A stretch of 64,000 nucleotides of DNA, from contig NC_081547.1 of assembly GCF_901000735.1 (NCBI RefSeq), forward strand, positions 10,647,156 through 10,711,155, written 5' to 3'. The DNA comes from Corylus avellana. Taxonomy: Eukaryota; Streptophyta; Magnoliopsida; Fagales; Betulaceae. The position numbers were made by a program, and so were the translations under genes. This document shows positions 47,986-61,200 of this stretch, piece after piece; the stretch's first letter is position 1, and every line of letters begins with the position of its first letter. Under the pieces are notes generated by a model. That model saw nothing but the letters and a program-made list of their open reading frames with translations. It had not been told where the DNA came from and did not search any database.

Positions 47986-49319
47986 CCACCTCTTTCTCCA
48001 TTGCAACACATGCCTTCTGATCATACCCCTTCGCCTGAAATCTTCTGTTAATAGCCTTCCATACAATGAAAGCTCGACTTTTCCTCCTAGTTGAGCGTAT
48101 CCTCAAGAGAAAAATGCAGCCTCACGACTTGATTCACAAACCCAACTCATTATACTCTCAGTAGTAAACCATTGAAGCAAGATTATCGTTGATCATGTCC
48201 TGATGAAGCAAGATTATCCTTGATCATGCTTCTCAGGCTAAATATCTCTCTTTCCTTCTCAGTCTTCGTAAATGACAGAAGAGAGAGAGCATCCGATGTG
48301 GGTATTTTGAAAGTCTCACATACATGCCATGTCCTGAAATGCTTTTCAAATCTTCATTTCTAGAAAGCAACAGGACTATCTTTCTCTCTTTTCTCTTCTT
48401 GACCTTGCAAGACCCAAGGGAGAGAAATTATAACATGAGTGGTTTGGGACATCCAGCTTGGAAACTTACCCATATCCTACTTTGCTTGCTTATCAATTTC
48501 ATCTCTAGAACGCAGCAAGCACAATATGTATTAGTCAAGAATGGATGAGAATCTTACATTTGATGTAATCGTGTATTTCCTTAGAGTTGAAATCATAATT
48601 ACGAGTTTCTATTGTTGAGTTATGATTTATTAAGTAAAGATGTAGTACTGAAAGATTTTCGCTGATATTGTAGCATCAACACAAAAGTTGGGATGAGAAA
48701 ATAGAAACGGTTGTGTATTTAGAATGAATCGAATTATGATGTCACTTCTGAGGTATATTCATGTAATGATGTTTGAATGTTGGTGCTATTTACTTTTACA
48801 AGTTTATGATGGTGAGAAGTTAATAATTATTAGAGCATCATATTAAAATTTCGTATGCATGATTTGGAATACTGAGATACTAAAGAGAATATAGGCGGGG
48901 ATGATTTTTTACACCTTTTTGATAAGATTGATTAAATTAGATCGAGAGAATTATTGCAGGCTTGAAATGAGGACTATGATGATTGTAGGTATGAACTATT
49001 GATCACATGATTTATTAATTTGATGTTTAAACCTTGATTGTAGACTGTTGATGAATAACTCGATTGTTGTTATTGAGGTTGGAAAGAAACAATGGAAAAG
49101 ATTTTGAGGTAAGATTTTAGTGTGAATTGATGAATGATTGCAGAAATTGAGACTTTAGACTGTGAATAAGATTTAATCATAGAAGAAGGAGATGGAATTT
49201 CAATATGATAAAAGAGAGTAAGCTTTGATGAAGGATTGAAAGGAATATTATCTGAATCCCTCAACTTGAAGATTGGACGATAATATTATAGGTTTTAATT
49301 TCGAGGACGAAATTCTAAT

Positions 49320-49331
49320 AAGGAGGGAAGA
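49320..49331 (+). other. Polypurine tract of the LTR retrotransposon
   Basis: AAGGAGGGAAGA immediately precedes the LTR start TGTAGTGCCCC (separated by a T). This is the plus-strand primer position for reverse transcription and fixes the LTR start and the element's orientation. Confidence 0.85.
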
Positions 49332-49332
49332 T

Positions 49333-51138
49333 TGTAGTGCCCCAGAATTTTCAAAGCTATTTAAATAGATTATTTCGATAATGATGTTATTTTAATATCC
49401 ATTGTAGCTAAGGATTTTAATTCTTGGGAAATTTATGAGAGTGGTAATTAGAGAATGGTAATTGGTGAAATAGTAAAATGAGGGTATAATTGTAAATTGA
49501 AGATAGAATGAGGGTATAATTGTAAATTGAAGATAGAATGAGGGTATAATTGTAAATTGAAGGTAGAATAGTATAGGGTTGGTGAAATAGTATAGGGTTG
49601 GTGAAATAGTATAGGGTTGGTGAAATAGTAAAATAAGAGTATAATTGTAAATTGAAGGTAGAATAGTGTTTGATTTTCTCCTATAAATAGAGCTCTTCTC
49701 TTTCACAATTTTCACCACTCATCTCCTCTCCCATCTCTTGCATATATTCTTCCTTCTTCCGCTTTTTACTCGGTCTTTCTTCTTTCTAAGAGTGTTTACT
49801 CAGAACAGAGAGAGAAAGGGCGAGACCAAGCGTTACAAGAAAGAAAGAACACAAGAGATAGCGGACTTTAGAAATTAGTTTCAAAAGATATACTAGTGGT
49901 GTTAGTCATATTGGAGCAACTAGATTCTTTCATACCACTTTTAGCTTCAGTCTAGAGGTAAGTAAATTCACTACCCCTTCTAAAATTACTTCATGTCATG
50001 CTATTTATATATTCTTGTATCAAATTGTAAATGATTATTTTATTTACGTATTATGAAGTTATGTTGCATGCATGAAGGATTTCTAAAAGAATTATTTAGA
50101 AAGTTTATATTTCTTTAAATGCTTTCTAAGTACAACAAGTTTATATTTGAAAAGGTTTCCATTTTGAGAAAAGAAAGTTGAGAAATGATGATGATTATAA
50201 GAAAGAAAAAAGATGATAAACCCTCCTACATGTTGCCCTAAGATGCATCAAAAGAAGTACAAAGAAAAGTACAAGAGATGAGATAAATGTTTATGAAATA
50301 AGGGCACATGTATGGAGGAGAGTATTTTTGGCCCCAAGATAAGATAAGATGAGAGTTCGGTACCGATACTCGGATGGAGGCGAAACCACTGAAGGAGGCT
50401 ATGCCAGAAGGTGGTATTCCATCAACTAGACCGCTGAGTGCACCAAGAAAGAGTTAATTGACGGTCGGGCATGGCTGTGGCCACAGTTCAGTGCCATGGT
50501 CACAAGGACCCGCAACCCTCGTGCACAGGGGTAATAGTGTACATGGGCTTTATTATGAGAAAATGATACTATATTTTCAACGAAGATATGCTAAGATGAT
50601 TTACAAAGATTATTTATAATGATGCATTATGATGATGATTTATAAAGATGATTTACAACGATGATCTATTACTAGAGGTAATAGTATGTATATGTTACGG
50701 GAGATGCAACCGTACATACAGATATTATTATGGCTAGAATTATATTTATTTGCGAAAATGATTTTCAAAACTGAGAACAAGGAGTAAAACCATTTATGGT
50801 TGTGGATTTTACTTGCTGGGCCCCCTTTGGGCTCATTCAGTTTTATTTCTTGTTTTCAGGTAGAAAGGATGCTGGAATAGGAGGCCGGAATGGGGTGGGA
50901 ATAATTATTAATTTTCAAAGTCTTTTCATATAAGTTATTGTAATGATATGATATTCCGCAACTACAGTTTAATGTTTTCTAATTTCGCTTGTAATAAAAT
51001 CTCTTGAATAATGTTTTATACATTTTTCGTATCCTTTAAAATCAAGTACTCTGATAGACCTTATAGATCTTTGCAAGAACTTTTGTTGTAAAAGAAGAAA
51101 AGTGGCAAACTCAGCCTTAACGGGCTGGGGATGTTACA
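49333..51138 (+). repeat. 3' LTR (1,806 bp) of the retrotransposon
   Basis: Begins TGTAGTGCCCCAGAATTTT and ends GGGGATGTTACA, with TG...CA termini. A TATA box CCTATAAATAGAGC lies near 49681. Inside are two minisatellites: a 30-bp unit (AGGGTATAATTGTAAATTGA...) at about 49480-49570 and 49627-49665, and a ~19-bp unit (ATAGTATAGGGTTGGTGAA) at about 49568-49630. After the right end, ACTTC (51139-51143) is the expected 5-bp target site; its partner would sit beyond the missing 5' LTR. Confidence 0.85.
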
Positions 51139-51786
51139 ACTTCTCCTCTCGGCTTCTCGGTTTCGCCAAGTCCATGAATGTCAATTTGCAGATCAACCTG
51201 CTCGACAATCATCTATTGCAGAGCCTAAATGCGCAAGTCATAAAAACAGCCCCTGATGAAACCTTAATAGTTTGTGCCCAATTCAGGCTTCACCACCTGA
51301 ATCACAACTCCCCAAATGAGAGAACAGAGTTCTTGAGATCACTAAGAAGAATGGAGCCAAATGGTGTGATTCTAAGTGAAAATAACATGGAATGTAGCTG
51401 CAACAATTGTGGGGATTTTGCGATCGGGTTCTCTCGGCTAGTGGAGTACTTGTGGAGGTTTTTGGACTCGACGAGCTCTGCTTTCAAGGGGAGAGAGTGC
51501 GAAGAGGAGACTGATGGAAGTAGAGGCAGCCAAGGCTTTGACAAACACGGGAGACATGAATGAAGGGAAAGAGAAGTGGTGTGAAAGAATGAGAGGCGTG
51601 GGGTTTGTAGGAGAGGTGTTTGGAGAGGATGCCATTGATGGTGCTTGAGCTCTGTTGAGGAAGTACGATAGTAATTGGGAGATGAGAATGGAAGAGAAGG
51701 ATGGTTTTGTGGGACTATGGTGGAAAGGGCAGCCTGTTTCTTTCTCTTCTTTGTGGAAGTTGGGTGTGAAAACTATGGACACTTGA
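51139..51786 (+). pseudogene. NSP1: 3' part of the NSP1-like GRAS gene, second copy, cut by the LTR
   Basis: Nucleotide copy of 42305-42952, offset 8834. It starts at codon sequence for NFSSRLLGFAKSMNV directly after the LTR end, so the first ~340 residues of the protein are absent here. The same extra-base context (about 51501-51513) and the same TGA (51646-51648) are present. An in-frame start exists in LTR sequence at 51102, making a chance fusion frame of 153 residues. Best read as the allele carrying the insertion, not as a second gene. Confidence 0.85.
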
Positions 51787-52804
51787 AAAGGTCTATGCTT
51801 TTCTTCCTTCCGTTCCATGCAAAACTTGTAAGAGTATTGAATTAGGCACTCTTTTGCCCTTCATCTGCTTGATCTGCCTGTCGGCTGTTTCCTCTTTTGC
51901 TGTAAAAATGATCATTGCGTCCAAGTGTGGCTCCAAGATTTGGTGGGATTGTCTTCTTTTCTTTCTTGTTTGTTTTGAAGGTATAATAGCTCGATTTTTT
52001 GTTTGCCATTTTAAGGTTGTACTTTGCCTTTCATATGCCTAAAAGTCCTAATTTGTTGAAAAAATGCTGGATTTCTCAATGGATTATGACTGCTAAATAC
52101 TTGAAAGTGCTTGGGATGATAGCATCTTTTAGAGAAGTGAGAAAAGAGGAAAGACGATGAAGAAGAAGTTGAGTCAAACACTCGACTACCGCCTCGCGTT
52201 CTCCCATCATCCCTCGCCCTCCTCATCCCATCAAAGGGTGTTCGGTGTGGCCCACTTGAAAGTGCAGACGCCACCTGACCAATTTGTTATGTTCATTTGG
52301 GACATAAATTTCCTCCCAACTAATTTAGAGAAAATTTCCTTTATGCCACTCCAATAAATGACAAATGTCATTCAACATTATTGGGTTTCTAAAAAATTAA
52401 TGTTTGGGTTTCTAAAGTAATGGAATAACAATAAATGACACTTAAAATATTAAAAAAAAACATGTAAGAGATAACACTTGTTACTTATTGGAGTGGGTCG
52501 AAAGAAATTTCCTCTAAACCAGTTTGGAGGAAATTTCTATCCATTTGATAATGGGAAAAATGTTTTTTTTTTTTTTTTTCTTTTCTTTTCTTTTCTTTTT
52601 CTTTTGTCCGCGTGGTTCGAAGTTTTGACAAATAATTGTTTGGGTTTTAAAAAGTGATTAATTACTATATGAGGTAAACAAAAAGGAACAAATTAGTCTC
52701 TACTAATTAAAAAGTTATAGAATCCGTTACTATATCACATGAACACAAATCAAGCATGCCGGAGGGAGTGGCCAAATCACCCCTATGGCCATTGGGGTTA
52801 GTTC

Positions 52805-54765
52805 TAGGGGTGTCAATGTGGGCGGTCAGAAACCGCCCACTAACCGCTATAACCGCTTAACCTTATTAACCGCTAACCGCCTAACCGCTATAACCGTCTA
52901 GCAGTTAGAAGTTATTGAGTTTACTAACCGTAACTGCTAACCGCCTTTTTGTATAATATATTTTTATAATTATAATTATAATAATATTTGTACATATAAC
53001 ATAATCACTTATCATTAAATCACAATTTTTTTTTAGATAATTAAATCATAATTTGAGTATTAATATATTATCTCTGTAATTTATATGATTATATCACATG
53101 ATCAATTGATCATTAAATCATTTGATTATATAATAACAAATTATACATATATAATATGACATAACTTATAAGTATACCAATTCATACTAATACAACAATT
53201 AAGTATCTAGAGACTTAGTTATAATGTATGTTATAAACTTATAAGTCTATATATGTTATAAATTATAATTATACATATATGCATATGAATAATATAAATG
53301 TATATGCTTAATACTTAATCATATAGTTCAATGACAATTCAAATACTTTATTCCAGTTAATCATATTATTAGTGTACAATGATAATGTGATTCGTATAAA
53401 ATCAAATTAAGTAATTGGTATTAGATTCAATAATGTGTTACTTATAACCACAATTGAAGTATTAATGTATTATCATTCTAATTTATATGATTATATAATA
53501 TCAAATTATATGTATATAATATGACATAAGTCATAAGTATACCAATTCATACTAATACAACAATTAAGTACATAAAGACTTAGTTCTAATGTATGTTTTA
53601 AACTTATAAGTCTATATATATATTATAAATTATAATTATACATATATGCATATGAATAATATAAATGTATAATATCAATACTTAATCATATGATTCAATG
53701 AAAATTCGAATACTTTATTCAAGTTAATCATATTATTAATGTACAATGATAATGTGATTCATATAATATCAAATTAAGTAATTGATATTGGATTAAACAA
53801 TGTGTCACTTATAAACATAATTGAAGTATTAATGTATTATTATTCTAATTTTAGTAATATTATCACTATAATTGATATGATTATATCACATGATGAATTG
53901 ATCATTAAATCATATGATTGTATAATAACAAATAATACATATGATCATATATAATATGACATATAATCATATATATTATATGTTTTATTTGAACTTCTTT
54001 TATATGTTGTGTTGAACTTTTTTCATATTTTGTGTTGATTTTATTTTTTTTATTTTTAAAGTTAACCGGTTATGATTTAATATTTAAGGTATTTTTTTAA
54101 GTACAAGTAAATGTAAATTTGTGGTCAAATATTTTTGATTTTTCAATATGGGCTTTTTTTATAGCAATTGGGCCTAAGAAAACACTAAAAATACAAAGGG
54201 GAAACTTCACTTACCCCCCTATACTTTCGCGCTTTTTGCAGACATCCCCCTATTGTTCAAAACCTCTCACTTTGGTGTATCAAACTTTCGTTTCCTTTCA
54301 AATACACCCCTACCGTTAGCTTTTGCAGTTAAATCAAACGGTAGATTTAGTAAAAGACCTTTCTACCCCTAAATTTTTTTTTAATTTTTTTTTTTAATAA
54401 AAAATAAGGGCACGATTGTAATTTTCCACCCTTTCCGTTAGGATTTAACAGAAAATCCTAACGGAAGGGGCAAAGTGAAAGGAAACGAAAGTTGGATACA
54501 TCAAAGTGAGAGGTTTTGAACAATGGGGGGGTGTCTGCAAAAAACACGAAAGTATAGGGGGGTTAAGTGAAGTTCCCCCAAATACAAAAAACAAATGAGG
54601 GTAAAAAATGCTACAGTAATTAAAAAAAAAAGCCCAAAAAGGCTCAAAAAACCTAATTTTAAAAAAGTGGTTAGCGAGCAGTTACCTATTTCATTAATTG
54701 CTAAGGCGGTTACGGATAGCATTTATTGCCAATAACCGCTAACCGTAACCGTATTGACATCCCTA
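52805..54765. mobile_element. Non-autonomous hAT-like transposon (second copy)
   Basis: Same ends (TAGGGGTGTCAAT, ATTGACATCCCTA) and internal structure as 43971-45933, part of the duplicated block. Confidence 0.7.
54198..54578. mobile_element. Nested Mutator-like MITE (second copy)
   Basis: Counterpart of 45363-45746 with the same AAATACAAA flanks. Confidence 0.8.
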
Positions 54766-55319
54766 GTTCGGCCACCCCACAAATTTTATTTTATTTTTAT
54801 TTATTTATTCATTTGGAGTAATTCGACCACCCTCATTTAATACATTAATAGATTATGTCAACTTTTTTAATGGTAATAGCTGATTTGTTATTTTTTGCTT
54901 ACACCTGTGAGTGATTAATCACTTTTTAAAATTTAGGAAGCTATTTGTCAAAACTTCAAATTACAGGAACCAAAAATATATTTATCCCTTTGATGAAATT
55001 CATTGTTTCTTTCATCAAATCAATGAACCAAACGGACAAAAGTAATATAGAACCCTAGATTGACATCCCTTACGATTCTTAAAAATTGCAACGGACTACA
55101 AGTCTCTCAATCTCTGTTCATCAACAAATGAACAACTCAGTCTTTGCCATGTCAAAAATCATGTAAAAAAAGAATATGAAAAATCAAAACTATTCTATCC
55201 CATTTTAAGATAACCCCCTAATCTCCATTGCTAATCACTTGTGTAGTCAATTTCCCCTCTCATGATATCGTAATAGGCACAGCCTCACGTGAAGTTTTTA
55301 GAGGTAGATGGACCATCAC

Positions 55320-55800
55320 AAATACATTTTTGGAGATGGTTGATCACTCTCAAAACAACTAATTGGGGTGGTCAATAACTCTCTGTCATAAGTCACAAAA
55401 CCGACATAAGCATCATTTTAAAGAAGGCTTTTGAGGGCGACTGAATCAACTCCAAAACAATTTTAGAGGTAGTCATCCTACCCCAAACATGCTTTGGGAT
55501 AGTCAATCACCCCAAAATAGCTTATGGGAGTGGCTGACTAACCTCAAATTAGCTAATGAGAGTGGTTGACAACCCCATTAACTATTTCAAGGATGATCGA
55601 CACCTCATCAATTGTTTCAAAAGTTGTCAAACACCCCCTAAACTTCTTTTGGGATTGGTCTGACTACCCGAAATAGACTTGAGAGAGTGAGTTATCTTGG
55701 AATTAGTCGATTACCCTCGTTATCTGATTTAAAGGTGTTTGGGTAAATTGGCCACCCATAAGATGGTTCAGCCACCCCTAAGATCTTCACACATGATGTG
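55320..55800. repeat. Degenerate minisatellite, unit about 35-45 bp
   Basis: Variants of a phrase 'GAGTGGTTGACTACCCCAAATAGCTTTTGG' recur about ten times with heavy drift (e.g. GGGATAGTCAATCACCCCAA, GGGAGTGGCTGACTAACCTC, GAGAGTGGTTGACAACCCC). The GGCCACCC motif at its right end links it to the GGCCACCCC repeats elsewhere in the window. Non-coding. Confidence 0.6.
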
Positions 55801-56204
55801 GCTAATCATTTTTAATGATGTGTTTAAATTTTAACCTTTCATTAACAAGGAATGACCCAGGATAAATAAAATTACATTCCTAGGAGATCTTAATCCCAAA
55901 ACCCATTCTTTAGATTTCAAGTCACTAGTCAAAAAGTTGCAGAGAAAGGGTAAAGAAAGTATAATTTACACAATTTACAATTCTCAACCTATTATAGAAT
56001 TCTAACAAGTCACATCTCAGTAACCAAGCAAAGCAATATGCATCACTTTGCTTGATATATTCACATCAGATTTCCCTATAAACTTATTTCCACAAAAAAA
56101 GATTTAACTATACCTCCTTAAACCCCTAAAGCCTGGAACAAGGGGAGAACAACAATTACATGTATCTGACAAATACAGAGACTCGTCCCACATAAGCAAA
56201 CTCC

Positions 56205-58183
56205 TCAAGAATCATATATCCGCAACGAATTCCGTATTTCCTGCCTACAGACAGGACACTTGGGTGTCGATTCCCGTTCAACTGAGATGGCGCAGCGTTG
56301 GCAACACACCATATGCCCACATGGAATGAATGCAGATCGCCTTCTCCTCATCAGACAGATCACACACAACTCTCCATCTGGAACTTCTCCCATCTCCTCC
56401 TCCTCTGCTGCAACCCGAGAGTGCACGTCATCACTTGCGGCCTGTCTTGGTTGCTGGAGCTGTCTTTGTTGCCTCCACTCTTTCCATCGATTCCAATTCC
56501 TGAAGAGCATTATATATTTATGTATTGAAAACGTATCAGTTCTGATAACAATCAGATCAATCCTTTCTTTCTATACTTAACCTTGTTTCTCAATGCTGTA
56601 ATTCACAGCATTTTAATTGAAGGATATGAAATTTAGATGGCATAAGAAAAAAAAAAAAAAAAAAGAACATGATTATTATGTTCATGCTAGTTTGAATGTA
56701 AGTGAAATAGAATGCAACATCTAGTTTTAAGAGGAATATCGAGAGTTGGTCACAGAATTGGACATTATAGGAAAAGAACATATCTAAAGCATAATGCTCC
56801 ACTATGCTGAAGGTATTATACCTCACAACTGCATAGCCAAGTACACCAATTGACAGTGAACCGAGAGCAATACAACTCCACAGAAGTACTTTGCTCCTGA
56901 AGGCAAGATCTATGATCATCTGATCCTTGGTCATGTCAGACCTGCGAAAAATCATCATGACACCAATTATTCCACTTAAAGCAGTGCCTCAAAGCACAGA
57001 TATAAAAATGCCTATATATCACTTGGATAGCTGTGCAAGCACTATACATTTAGCCCTCCTACAGCAAGACATGAGAGTTCGAATGTTAACAAACACGACT
57101 AATTCATAATGAACAGATGAGGCCAATCTATATCAATACAAACTTAAAACTTCAAAACAGAAAGGTGGTAAATAGACCAAATCTCAAGTGGTACATGAAC
57201 ACTTAGAGATGGAAGCACAAATATAATGGTGTCCGCCCAACTGATTCCTTGACATTTTCACAGACCACCCAATCCTCACTGAACACAATTATATTCAAGG
57301 GCAACAGTATTTGGATCAGTTAACTTTAGCAGAAGTCCTAGCTGTAGCAGGAAACACCGCTCCAAATTCACCACATGGAATTTACCAACTACAAAACCTA
57401 GAATGAATTCACTTACAAAAAGTAGGGAAGATCCTTGCATGACTTGATCTCAGGAATTCCATTTTTAAAACTGAACACACCAACAGCAGTGATATCCTTT
57501 CCTAATGGAAGGATTTTCTCTTCGTCAAGCAAGCCAACCTTTAAAAAAGAAGCGAGTAAAAAATTTGCAATAGAAAATAAGCATATCGGAAGAGCCCAAA
57601 AAAATGGAGCTGCAGAATTAAGGATCACAAGCGGCTTTCCAATTCAAGATAGAAACAAATTTTTCGTGGACACATTAACAAAGACAAGATTTGATTTTCC
57701 AAACTCACAGGATATTCATGACCAAAAAGTGCCTGAAGGAACGTATATGGAGAAGCACTAATGGGCTGCAGTTGATGATAAATTGTTGTGAGAGGGAGGG
57801 GATGTCTTGAGCCATCCATGTTCACAACAACAAAATCAGAATGTTGCCATCCATAACCTTCAACAAGAACAAAAGGAACCTGTAAAAGAAAACATATGAA
57901 AGAGATAAGGGTCTTCACTATCTCAAACACAAAAGCTGCAATGCAAAAGGCCCTAAATTCCATTCAACCTACCATAATGAAGCAAATACCTTTCAAAATA
58001 GGTACACATCAGAAAAGGCCATAAGAGGCTGTTCCAGGTCCTAATATTTGGAAATTAAAAGAAACTATCAGGTAGAAACAGACCTGTGTCCAAAACAAAA
58101 ACTCTAGTGCACATAAAAACCCCCTCCCTCCCTCCCTCAAGCTGCCACCAAGGCTCCTCTGAAGCCTCAAGCGCCTTTTTAAA

Positions 58184-58225
<42 letters not shown>

Positions 58226-61200
58226 TATTTACACACACACACACGAAGCATGTCATAGGTTCTTTTTTCTTTTTCCCAGACATGCAATTACCATGGAGAG
58301 AGTGCATATCTGGAACTTTCCCCTTTTTCCAGTACTACTTTCCTTTCCTCCATATTATCTAGCTATCTATCTAGCTCTATTGTATATATATATATACACG
58401 AAGCACATGCACTTCATAGCCACTTTTCCTTCATTTTTACTGTGTAAAACATACAAAAATTATAAATTGCTTACATCTCTTTTTTAACTTCTATCAAATT
58501 GAATTATGTCTTGAAGCTTAAAAAAGTTTTTTTTTATTTTTTATTATACTTTAAAAAACCTCTTTTATTTCAAACAAAAACTCATAAACCTAAGCATTTT
58601 TTTTTTCTCTTCAACAAAAACAAGTAGCAAAATATACAATCTTAACTTGGCTTAATTTGTAAAACATTTTTAAGTTATAAATAGATATCAGTTTTTGAGG
58701 CCTCTCTAAAGGATAGCTCAATCAACTAGGGACCACGCCTCAGAAAGTGGAGCACACTAATTCGAATCTCCCCTTCCCCCTCCCCCTTGGGGACAAAAAT
58801 ATTCTTATCAAGAAAAAAAAAGATAACAGTTTTTGAGATAACAATTGAATTAGAATGAACATTATCATCACATGTTATAATTTGAGTTCATAAACGTGTA
58901 GACTAATTATATTTAGAAATTGGCGCCTAACCTCACTCAGGCAAGCACTTTTTTAGAGCTTCATGCTTAGGGTGATAAAAGAACTTGGCACCTTGAGGTC
59001 ACCTTCTACCTTTGACAAAAACGATAGCAACATCTAAACATCACCTTGCAACAACATAGTCAAACGCACTAAATCTCCTTTTTTTCTTTTTTTTTTTCTT
59101 TTTTTTTTCTTCTTTTTAATGGTAAGCTTCAAATGCACTAAAGTGGGTTCTTCACATACGACCTAACCCTCCACACCATTCTTATTACAGAAATTTCATA
59201 TGATTCTTTAGGCATTTTATTTGATATTCTAAATACTAATGATATACATCTCATTAGTATGTCATATAAGCTCTACATCCGGTATGGGCTCTTTAGGAGT
59301 TGTCTCAGCTCCTTGTTGTTCGGAGTGAGCTTTTGTAGCTAAAGGGGGAAAGAATGTTCCTTTGCCAGATTTTTCTCCTCTCTATTCCTTTCCAGAGGAG
59401 GTGCTCCTTACCAGAGGAGGTGCAGCGGGGTATGAGCCCAATTCTGATTGTGATATAAGGTATTTAGGAGAGGAATTGGTTGGCCTCATTAGTTGGTGGA
59501 ACTTGGCAGGGTGCATTACATTGGAGAGACTTCAACGTCAGTCAGTTTCCTAGTCAAATATCAGGTGAAGCTCGTTTGTGTCCTCCTTTGGTGGAGTGCT
59601 TGAACTTTACTTTTTGAACATGGCCTAATGGATATTTTCTTCGTTGGAGGAACTTTTACGTGATCAACCAACAGTGACCCCCCTTCGTGTTCTAGAATTG
59701 ATAGATTCTGTCTCTTCGGATTCGGAAGCCTAGTTCCCTAACTTGTCTCAAAAAATGTTGTCTAGACTTTGCTCAAACCATTTTTCTCTTCTTCTCGATT
59801 GTTGAGGCATTCAAAGTGGTAGAAGATATTTCAAGTTCGAGAATATGTGGTTACAGGCCGAAGGCTTTGTGGGCAGGGTGAAATGGCAGTCTTCCTATCA
59901 TTTTCAAGGCCCGCCAAGCTTCATTTTGGCTCGCAAGCTAATTTAAGAGTATGGAATGAGCATGTGTTTGGTAATGAGGAGAACCAAACGAAGAATCTCT
60001 TAGATGAGCTACGTGTTCTTGATGGTATGAAGGAGACAATCTTATGTGATGAAGAGAAGTTGAGGAAAAGACAAAGCTATCAGTGATTTGGAGAGGGTTG
60101 TCATATTGGAGGAGATGAGTTGGAGCCAGAAGATGAGAGCGCTTTGGTTAAGTGAGGGTGACAAATGTACGAAGTTTTTCTATCGAGTGGCTAGCTCGAA
60201 TAGAAGAAACAACTCCATTGAGTCACTGATGGTAAATGGCTCAGTTACCTCCGATCAAACTGAGATCAAAGATCACATCGTGCAATTTGCAATTCTATGA
60301 TCGATTGTTTACCGAACAATTTGGTTGGCGGCCCAAGCCAAATGTCCTTGCTTTTGATTCCATTGATGAGGCAGATGCCACTTGGTTAGAGAGACCATTT
60401 GAGGAGAGTGAGGTACTTGAGGTGGTGAGAGGTATGATCAGTGATAAGGTGCCGAGTCTTGATGGGTTTACTATGGCTTTCTTCCAAGCTTTATGGGATG
60501 TGATTAAAGAAGATATTATGAGGGCGTTCCATGATTTTCATGCCAGAAGCAAGTTTGAAAAAAGTCTTAATGTCATTCTCATTGCTCTCATCTCGAAGAA
60601 ACCCGAGGCTATTGATGTCAAAGATTTTCAACCTATTAGTCTAGTGAGTGAAGCTTACAACATTATTGCCAAAGTCCTAGCCAATAGGTTGAAAAGGATT
60701 GCAGAGAAGATTATTTCGGAGCCCCAAAATGCGTTTGTCAAAGGTAGGCACATCCTAGACTTCATTCTTATCGCTAATGAATGCTTGGATAGTATGATTA
60801 GATCGGGCGAGCCAGGTATGCTTTGCAAATTACACATTGAAAAGGCCTACTATCATGTCAATTGGGAGTTCTTATTGTATCTATTGAGGAGGTGTGGTTT
60901 TGGAGTAAAATGGCGTTCTTGGATAGCATATTGTATTTCTTCGGTGTGCTTTTCTGTTTTGGTGAGTGGTACTCCTTCTGAATTCTTCAGTAACTCGTGT
61001 AGTCTAAGACAAGGAGATCCTTTGTCTTTTGCTATTTGTCATCGACATGAAGACCTTTAATAAAATACTATCTGCTACTCTAGATGGGGGCCTTCTTTCA
61101 AACTTTTCTGTGGGGTCTAATAACATTGGGTGCCAATCCTTATGAAATGCTATTTTATCATCTACTCTATTTAGAGATTGCTAGTGCCTTAAGAAATTCT

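Larger units (their letters stand above)
46449..51138 (+). mobile_element. 3' portion of an LTR retrotransposon (Ty3-gypsy, Tekay/Del-like) inserted in NSP1
   Basis: The 3' LTR (49333-51138) is preceded by the polypurine tract AAGGAGGGAAGA (49320-49331), which is preceded by TTTCGAGGACGAAATTC, a phrase typical just upstream of the tract in Tekay/Del-type chromoviruses. The internal part present (46449-49319) has no sense-strand gag or pol frame; it holds an antisense frame (46938-47600) and a TATA-like CCTATAAATTCCC near 47967. The 5' part including the 5' LTR is missing, presumably beyond the gap. The right LTR edge lies inside NSP1 coding sequence. The clade is inferred from LTR and tract style only. 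Confidence 0.8.
51139..55180. repeat. Second copy of 42305-46348
   Basis: Collinear with 42305-46348 at very high identity, with scattered single-base differences (e.g. CAATTGATT versus CAATGGATT at 43246/52080) and homopolymer length changes. It ends at 55180, exactly where the first copy meets the N gap; unique sequence follows here. Confidence 0.93.

Noticed and set aside
46449..49319. Search for gag/pol of the LTR element on the sense strand
   Set aside because: No sense-strand frame with protease, RT, integrase or chromodomain motifs was seen, so the clade is suggested only from LTR and tract style.
51102..51563. 153-residue frame that looks like a short GRAS protein gene
   Set aside because: It is a chance fusion of LTR sequence with truncated NSP1 sequence; the N-terminal residues come from the LTR end.
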